From Sesamum alatum (taxonomy: Eukaryota > Streptophyta > Magnoliopsida > Lamiales > Pedaliaceae), in the NCBI GenBank assembly GCA_034509735.1, contig JACGWO010000013.1:10250136-10314135 (forward strand): a stretch of DNA of 64,000 nt, in the 5' to 3' direction. This document shows, piece after piece, positions 56,834 to 64,000 of the stretch; position 1 is the first letter of the stretch, and each line of letters opens with the position of its first letter. A program made the translations under genes and the position numbers. Under the pieces are notes generated by a model. It searched no databases. It was not told where the DNA came from and saw only the letters and a list, made by a program, of their open reading frames with translations.

Positions 56834-59045
56834 GAAAGAATGTGTGGATCGGCCCGGGAGATTAACGCGTATAGCGGAAGCGCGAAAGAATGCGTAATAA
56901 AAATTACAAAGCATAATTAAATGGAATTTAAATCATGCATAACATACATAAACGAATCAAGGGGTGTGCCCTTGATTCTCCCGGGCGTTCGGTGTATCTC
57001 ATGTTTAATAAAACACAACATGGAGGCCATAGAATTGAAACCGAAAAACGAAATTAAAGAACCTACCCGGTTGTAGTTTTGTCTTCGTTTCGGCTACATG
57101 CATTGTTCCCCGTTTTGCACCAAGATCTCAAAGAAGAGACCCTCTAAATCATCCCACTCGCTCCACCGGAAAGCAAACAACCCTTGTGCTAGCAGGAAAT
57201 TATTTGGGGAGAAGAGACATCGATTCACGCTATGAATTAACGCAATCAATGTCTCTTATGTTCTTAACTTGAATAAATCAAGAAGAACAAAGTAGTATTC
57301 TTGGAGAGAAGAAAGAGGGATGGACGAACTCTTGAGAGGGAATGAGAGATGAGAGTTGTAGAGAATACTAGGTGTGAGTGTGTGTTTTTTAAGTATTTAT
57401 AGAAGATGGAATTCCTATTCCTTCTCAAACTCTTCCAAAGAGACACACTTTGACTAGGATTTTGACCTAGTCAAATCCTAGTCAAATTAGGCTTTGATTA
57501 AGTCAAATTAATCATGGCCCTTCATCTCATCATTCTCTAGATCAAATTTTGCCCATCCATTTTGATGGGCTTTATGGAATGGGCCTATTTAATTCTAAAT
57601 TAAATATTCCCATGGACTTTATATTAAATCATATTTAATATACTAAGCCCATTAATTAATTAATGGAAAGGACTTATTTAATTCTAAATTAAATAGTCCC
57701 ATGGACTTTATATTAAATCCTATTTAATATATCAAGCCCATTAATTAATTCCATAGAATGGGATTATTTAATTCTAAATTAAATAGTCCCATGGACTTTA
57801 TATTAAATCCTATTTAATATACCAAGCCCACTAATTAATTAATTCACCCTTTTAATCTAATTAAAGGGAAAGCCCATGCTTTATAAAATTCATAAATCTA
57901 ATTTATGAACTCAAGCCCGATTATTCCAAATAATTCATCGAGGCTTGAATCTCCAAGAAGTATAATTTAATTCCATTAAATTAAACCTTCTCCCGGAATT
58001 AATTCCAAATTAATTCCCTTTCATTTGGTGTAGCGGGTGTGACTCTTTAGGTTCACCTTTCAGCTAGACTTGGACCTAATTTTTGTTATTTCATAACCAA
58101 AGTAGTCCGTTACCATGGGTGGCCATCTAGCAACGGTCCATGGCACTAGAGACTAGGTGAATTTATGGTGTGAACGTTTAGGCTCCGAGTTATACGCAGG
58201 TGCGGTCCTACCGACGCTCGATACGTACGGGTACGATCCTACTGTCGCCTGTCTCCCAGCCTTTAGTCTAGGGGTCGGTTCCCATCGTTGACTAGGCAAC
58301 TATGCATAATGCTCGAGATAGGTTTAACTCGACGTAGGAAATCCTTTCCCACTACATCAAGTCCTATGGCCATAGACTTTGTGAGTCTAAACCATCTCCG
58401 AGCGCATAGGAGATCTTGTTGTCATATCCTTTGACAGGGGACAGATCCTATCTTGGAATACACCGTTCTTGCATACTCCGACTGCACTGGACGAGGCTTA
58501 TGATGACCATGTAATATAATCGGTCAAATTTCACCAGATCCAAGATACAACCTTAGTATGTAGGGGACTGCCGTGATCCTCAAGTCTGAGGACTAATCCC
58601 GTACTATCGGAACCGGGAATACGAGTCATACCGACCAAGCCCGAGTAGCTTCTATATGACGATTCCCGCGAGTCACCTCAGTCGGCCGCTCCCCAGCAAG
58701 CCGACCCACTAACACTGCTTAGACGATCCTCGTCACCCGTCGATGAAACACGACAGCAGATGCTTAGTGCAAGTCTCAAATGGATTCTCGATGCCCTGTC
58801 TCGAGATTCCTTTGACTTGGAGTATTTCAGACTGATTCGGCGAAACTGATTTCATGAACCTACCTCCAAGCGTAGTTCCAATTTCCCGAAACGTTATTTC
58901 AGTCTGTGGGCGTTTGTTGTGACATCGTAACGATGCAAGCAGTAAGTACAACAAACTCATGCCTATGAATCCTTACTACATTCATTAACATAATATAACT
59001 TGTTCACAGATTGACGAATGGTTCTCAGAACAGCCAATACCATTG
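56834..59045 (-). repeat. Copia LTR lacking its last ~25 bp
   Basis: The left end, TGAAAGAATGTGTGGATC, and the whole body match the second LTR subfamily (4540-6344, 9316-10679). The right end stops at CCAATACCATTG; the final ACTTTCTGGTCACCTATTCTAACA seen in the sister copy at 10656 is absent, and a Helitron-like 5' end follows at once. The candidate left target site is GTTAG (56829-56833). A minus-strand TATA-like box is the complement of about 57392-57401. The in-LTR frame is broken here by a ~13-bp deletion near 58272. Confidence 0.85.
57581..57845. repeat. Three ~86-bp subrepeats in the LTR
   Basis: Each unit contains TTAATTCTAAATTAAATA, CCCATGGACTTTATATTAAA and AAGCCCA(T/C)TAATTAATT. The LTR at 4540 has about two units, so copy number varies between LTRs. 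Confidence 0.8.
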
Positions 59046-59099
59046 TCTATATCTGTACATATATTATAAAAGTGTGAACGAGTTGCCATGTTTATGTTT

Positions 59100-61497
59100 C
59101 TTTTTGTTTTGTAATGTCAAGTATATCATTTTCATAGAATATTAGATTATAAATTTATTTGTACAAATAAGTAATTTTTTAATAGTTGTTAATTACTTAG
59201 ATAGTTGAATTGAGATACAATTATAATAAATATAAATTATAATAAAGAGTTCCATTCATAATACAATGTTTTATTTATAACTAATTAAATAAAATTAATT
59301 AAAAATCTTAATACTAACTAGGAAAAATATATAGGTTATATGATTAGAAGAAGATACGCTTTAGAAACTTGAAGAAACATCTCTTTGAAAGCATGGAAAG
59401 CGTCCATTGGATAATTTGCCATTAATTTAATGTAAGTTATATTTTATAATAAGATATATAAAAATATAAGCAACTTGAGATGTTTTATATTTTTTTTGTG
59501 TGTTGATTATAAATATTAAAATTTCATAGAAAGTATAATTTCATATGTCCACAAAAAATATTCCGGGGTACCTAGTTAATAGTATAATACCGCAAGCTCA
59601 ACAAAAATAAACTTCAATGAGAAACAAACACATTATATAAGTTTATCTTAAAATTAATTATTTATGAAAAACAAACTTAGGATATGATAATTATTTCATA
59701 AGTGATTTTATAATTAATTATATTTATAATATTAATTCTAAAATCATAATAATATTATTCAAAACTTACTTTGTGAATTAAATAAGTCTATGATTTTTTC
59801 GATTATTTAATGCATAGATTACTTGGTCTATAAGATTTCTACTACATCATTTTCAATAATAAGTAATTTAATTTATGTACATTTATATTTTTAATTCGAC
59901 CCTAACTTATAAAATTAGTCAATTATTTTTATGCTTATCCATTCAATTCATTCCATAAGATACCATTCGTCAATTTAGACTATTTTCTACCAACATGAGA
60001 AATAAAATAAAAAGTAAAGAGATTATTACAAAAAAATTACATTATAAACAACTTTATTGATAATTAGTATAAGAGTTCAAAAATAAAAATCAAAATCAAA
60101 AGTTAAATTTTATTTATTTCTTGCTTTGCACAACTACAACAAAAGAAATTAAAATCTTATTTCATTCGTGAAGTAAATTTTGAATATCGATTAATTTAAA
60201 TGATAACTTTTTATTGCAAATATAGGCATGTAAAAACTAAAGTAATATTTTATAAATAAAACAAATATAAGGATGAAAAATTAATATTATAAAGAGAAAT
60301 AAGATCTAAAATTTCAATAGAAGGCAAAAGAACAAAAAGATTAATTATCGATGTTTTCACATAAATAATGGTGAATTTCTCATCACAAATATAGAGATGA
60401 AAGATAAGTATCATGGAGAGAATTAATTTTAAAATCTAAAAGTTTATAAGAGGGGAATATCTAAAATGTAAAAAATACCTACCTTCTTGTGTAAAATTGA
60501 AGATCACAAGTCCAATAAAACATAAGAGAATATTCTTCAAGGGAGCTATTAATTGAGGGATTTTTTTAAATGTTTCATTTTTAATGGTTATCAACTAGCG
60601 TTATATTTACTGAAATTTTAAATTGAAAGTCCTAATTTTAATCATCATTTGGTCACAGACAACTTTCATGTTCAAGTATAAGTATAGATTTGTACATATA
60701 AGATATTTATGTTATATATAAGATTAAATTGATATCTATACCATAAGACTTATGAAATATTCAAAAAGTTTATTGAAAGCGAATTTTCTAATACCCAATA
60801 ATATAATAACTATCATGTACTATAATTAATATAATATAAACTTAAATTTGCAAAGTACATATTCATATTAACGCGCCCAATAGAGTACATAATTTTGAAT
60901 CTTTTTATTTTAGTTTTTAAGGATTCACATTTAGAAAAAGGCATAAAACTAAAAAAGGTAATCAAATTTTAGTTCTTTTCATATTTTTTCTTGATTAGAC
61001 TAATAAAATCATATATGGTCCTTTAGAAAATATAAAAAGGATAAATGATAAAAGAAAAAGAGAGACTTAAAATAATTAATAATTAATTTTTGCTTTTTCC
61101 TAATATACTTTTTTTTTGTATTTGTAATTTGATTTTATCATGTTTATTTATTGAAAATATCAGAGAAAAAGATATAGATAATATTTTTCTGAAATATTAC
61201 ATAATAGCTATAATTTTATATGACAATAAAATAATATTATGGATGTCTAATTAAAAGTATAATTAGACTCTTAAATATTTAATAAATTGAAGTTTCGATC
61301 ATTAAAAATTTAAAATTGAAGTAATTAATTTTATATCATCTAGGTTAAAAAATTTAATACTTATTATTCCACTTTAAATCGTTTCATAGACTGTTTAATC
61401 AATTTAGAACTTTGTTTTAGAATCTCTTTGGACAACATGATGAATAAAATAATTTTTTTATAATGAAACTATGATAAGTATATAATCTGTCATGATT
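59100..61497. other. AT-rich Helitron interior, no gene seen
   Basis: No frame of note was found; many short homopolymer runs and TA-rich words. I could not identify further element termini. Confidence 0.6.
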
Positions 61498-62812
61498 TGA
61501 TGCTTGTAAATGCCTTATTGTAAGGATTAATTACTCCTAATCATGTTGATTTAGTATATTTTCAGAAACTACACCTTGAAAGGAGTAAAGGTTGGTGAAA
61601 TGAAGCCAAGAATGGCATTTGGAGACATTCAAGGGAACAAGTAGAAAAGAAAGACAGATTCAAAGTTCCCACTAAGCGCTCCCACGCTTAACGCTGCAGT
61701 CAATTTAGGAGAAAAAGGAAAGCTGCGGATTTTGTTGAAGGGAGAAGGAATGAATGCTGAGCATACTCTTGAAGATCCGAAATTCATCCTTTAGATTGCT
61801 AGGAATTAGGTTGTTAACATGTTTATTAACAATCATGTATCTACCCATTTTCTTGTCTAGGTTCGTGAGGTGCTAATAGTATAAATAGGAGGCACCTCAC
61901 AACCTACAAACCATCTCTTGTTTTACGTTGAATCTTAAGTTTAATACATTATTCTACTTCCTCTATCTTCTTCTATTTTTATTTAAGTTTCCCAATTGCT
62001 AATGGAATTCCACTTTTTAGTGTGTTCTTCCATTAGCATGTTAGGCTAAGCTCTTAATTTTTCGATTAAAGTACGGTAAATGCTTGATTCTTAAAATATT
62101 GTGAGATCTAATAAGTGCCTAATTCTTTTATTAAAATCCGTATTCATGTTATTTTCTGCGCTCTTTCTACAAACTTCTGATGTTTGAATAATATGATCAG
62201 TTGTTCATTATCAAGATAGTTTGTTTAGCTATTTGAACTTACAAATCCGTAATTGTTTGTTTAGTTCAATAATTAGTAGCAACATTTCATAATTAATCGT
62301 GTCAAAGTGGTTAGTTATGTTATGGTGAATGCATGATCTGATTTAAATGAATCCTCGTAGGAATTTATTGGTTAGGATCAGGCCCTTCTAATTCTTAATG
62401 CTGTTAATAAATTAAATCTCATGGACGTTCCCGGGTTGTTTATTGATTAGAGATCTAGCCAACGAACGTTCCTTGGCTAACGAAAGGGTAAGGAAGGGTG
62501 AGGTTGTTAGGTCGTACCAATGACCATAACTGATCTACGTATTTTAATAATTGTTATATTTGCATCAATGATCAACAGGAAGAATCAAGCATGAACCCAC
62601 TTTAACCAGAAAAGCCTTCTCATCTATTAAACTCCCCCTCTAATTTATACTCTGTTATTTTCTTTTAAAAGCTAAAAATCTGAATCCCCCCCCCCCTTTT
62701 TTATTTCTTTTAAGAAATCAACTTATCGCCGATCCCTGTGGATTCGACCTACTTGCCGCTTTCGCAAGAAAGTAATTGTAGGAATTATTTTTGGTGGTTT
62801 CGACACCCATCA
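61498..62812 (+). repeat. LTR of Ty3/gypsy-like type, probably solo
   Basis: It starts TGATGCTTG and ends GTTTCGACACCCATCA, with matching TGATG/CATCA ends. Near the end, TCCCTGTGGATTCGACCTACTTGCCG is a phrase common in plant gypsy-type LTRs. A TATA box (TATAAATAGGAGGC) lies near 61882, followed by a pyrimidine-rich stretch (61955-61975) as expected for an LTR promoter and leader. No internal region or clear target duplication was found; TGATT and AACTA flank it. Confidence 0.55.
61880..61893 (+). promoter_or_regulatory. TATA box of the gypsy-like LTR
   Basis: TATAAATAGGAGG sits about 380 bp into the LTR. The GAGGTGC/GCACCTC pair around it (61867 and 61894) could form a small hairpin. Confidence 0.45.
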
Positions 62813-63728
62813 AACTATTAGTAAAAAATTATGTCATAAATAACTTTAAATATAGTTAACATAAGGAGTAAAAACATAAAAGAAAAATAAAAGAAATAAC
62901 AAATTAATATATTTTTTCTTTTCAAAATTTTCACAACCCAAAAAAGATTAAAATATTATTTTTTTAAGTAAAACAAGTTTAGAATAACCACAAGTTCAAT
63001 GAAAATAAAGTTCAATTAGAAAAAGCAATGATTTTTATGCTTATTCCATAATACAATATATTTATTGTATTTTCTTTTTATATTTTATTTTAATTAGAGC
63101 TAATTAATAAGATGAAAGAATTTAAAGTTTATTTTCATTGTTTATTCCTGTAATGTGATCATCAATGTAAAGCAACATTTATTGAGAATATAAGAGCCTT
63201 ACTAAACAAATATTTGATAACAAACATTAATACAAGTAAAAAGCACCAAGTCAAAAATAAATATATATATATATATATGCTTATTCTAATTTAATATATT
63301 TTTATATCGTAAATGATGAACATACTTAAATTTCTCTATTTTGAAAAATCAATCACTATATATTTTTTATTTATCACTCTTAGTCATTGTATATCCTGCA
63401 CAGACATACATATAGTGTGTTTTAATTTTTTTTTTTTTTTGTTTGTAATATATGTATATGATTATCTTGACCCAAAATTTACTTATACGCATGTGATTTA
63501 CTTATACTAAAAAAGTTGAATATGTTGCAAAAGTTAAACAAATATAATTATAATATTAAATAATAATTAAAGTGGAGAAAAAATATTTATTTTTTAACTA
63601 TATTCTTTTACTTTGTAAAAATAATAATTTTTATTTATAAAGTGTCTATTAAATTTAATTAACATATATTATTATTATAGATTTATTTCATTGTTATAAT
63701 ATAATAATTTATTAAAAATAATACGATT
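62813..63728. other. AT-rich Helitron interior, no gene seen
   Basis: It includes an (AT)n run at 63260-63278 and a poly-T run near 63427-63440. The 65-codon Phe/Ile/Tyr-rich frame at 63313-63510 is not supported as a gene. Confidence 0.6.
63260..63278. repeat. (AT)n microsatellite
   Basis: About nine to ten AT units. Confidence 0.85.
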
Positions 63729-63756
63729 CACGTGCAACGCACGTGCTTCTAACTAG
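63729..63756 (+). other. Helitron 3' terminus: hairpin plus CTAG
   Basis: CACGTGC and GCACGTG form a 7-bp stem with an AAC loop, followed seven bases later by CTAG and then T. This is the transposition terminator structure of Helitrons. Confidence 0.65.
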
Positions 63757-64000
63757 TTCTTACAAAATTATAAGTGTTTTTCTTTATTGGATATTAAGAT
63801 TAAAGAGCTTATAAGATGTTTGTCAAATAATTTTCAAGAATTTATAAGCTTTCAAACATTTTAGAAAATATTTTGAGAAGCTTATAAACTTCGCCAAATA
63901 CCCTCTTAATGGTGACTTTAGTCCTTTTATCCATAAGAAGAGCTAAAACACAATTATCCAAAAAGTTCATGGGTGAGTTTGTTGAAATGAAGATTGGTGG
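63757..64000. other. Right arm of the possible TIR element, then unassigned DNA
   Basis: 63757-63904 contains GAGCTTATAAGATG and ends GCCAAATACCCT, the inverse of 56159-56225. The last ~95 bp hold nothing recognised. Confidence 0.4.

Larger units (their letters stand above)
59046..63756 (+). mobile_element. Helitron-like element, non-autonomous
   Basis: The 5' end TCTATATCTGTACATATATT, then ATAAAAGTGTG, and the 3' end with hairpin CACGTGC-AAC-GCACGTG (63729-63745) followed by CTTCTAACTAG, fit a Helitron (5' TC, 3' hairpin then CTRR, followed by host T). No Rep/helicase gene is present. The interior is AT-rich, with one LTR-like insertion (61498-62812). A second 5' end at 56446 could alternatively pair with this 3' end. 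Confidence 0.55.

Overview
This is plant nuclear DNA, most likely from a eudicot, made almost entirely of transposable elements. Evidence for a plant is the density of Ty1/copia elements primed by initiator tRNA-Met, CACTA (En/Spm), Mutator-like, Tourist-like and Helitron-like ends, and an integrated pararetrovirus-like fragment. I find no intact host gene, tRNA, rRNA or CRISPR array. The only host-derived coding trace is a decayed, possibly captured, gene fragment at about 43.0-43.5 kb.

Layout. (1) 1-10.7 kb: minus-strand copia debris. It holds a gag and leader (23-1805), a 2.2 kb 3' LTR with polypurine tract and RNase H end (1806-4539), a truncated LTR (4540-6344), a decayed plus-strand internal region (6345-7988), and two truncated LTRs forming a ~2.7 kb inverted repeat (7989-10679). 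(2) 10.7-12.6 kb: a minus-strand caulimovirid-like fragment with primer-binding site, coiled-coil frame and capsid-like frame. (3) 12.6-14.3 kb: remains of a CACTA plant-transposase gene, minus strand. (4) 14.3-26.5 kb: an LTR split by a nearly complete copia element (15330-25564, TSD AAAGA). (5) 26.5-30.8 kb: a 5' copia half (gag start, long leader with GC-rich island, PBS, 5' LTR). (6) 30.8-36.0 kb: another copia internal region with a long gag and pol pieces. (7) 36.0-37.8 kb: a left-truncated CACTA element. (8) 37.8-42.7 kb: AT-rich DNA with a cluster of terminal-inverted-repeat elements, two having perfect 9-bp target duplications. (9) 42.7-43.9 kb: a Tourist-like element carrying the gene-like fragment. 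(10) 44.3-55.8 kb: plus-strand copia remains, with a solo LTR (TSD ATAAG) inserted in the leader and two stacked 3' LTRs. (11) 55.8-64 kb: AT-rich DNA with Helitron-type termini, one more copia LTR and a Ty3/gypsy-like LTR.

How it works together. The copies share one copia design: LTRs of about 2.0-2.3 kb beginning TGTTAGAATAGG, tRNA-Met PBS, leader of about 1.4-2.1 kb, gag with a CCHC knuckle, then PR, IN, RT and RNase H, and an AAGTGGGAGAT polypurine tract. Every copy is broken by stops, frameshifts, nested insertions or recombination, so none looks autonomous. The nesting gives a relative order: element 15330-25564 is younger than the LTR around it, and solo LTR 45288-47469 is younger than the plus-strand copia it splits.
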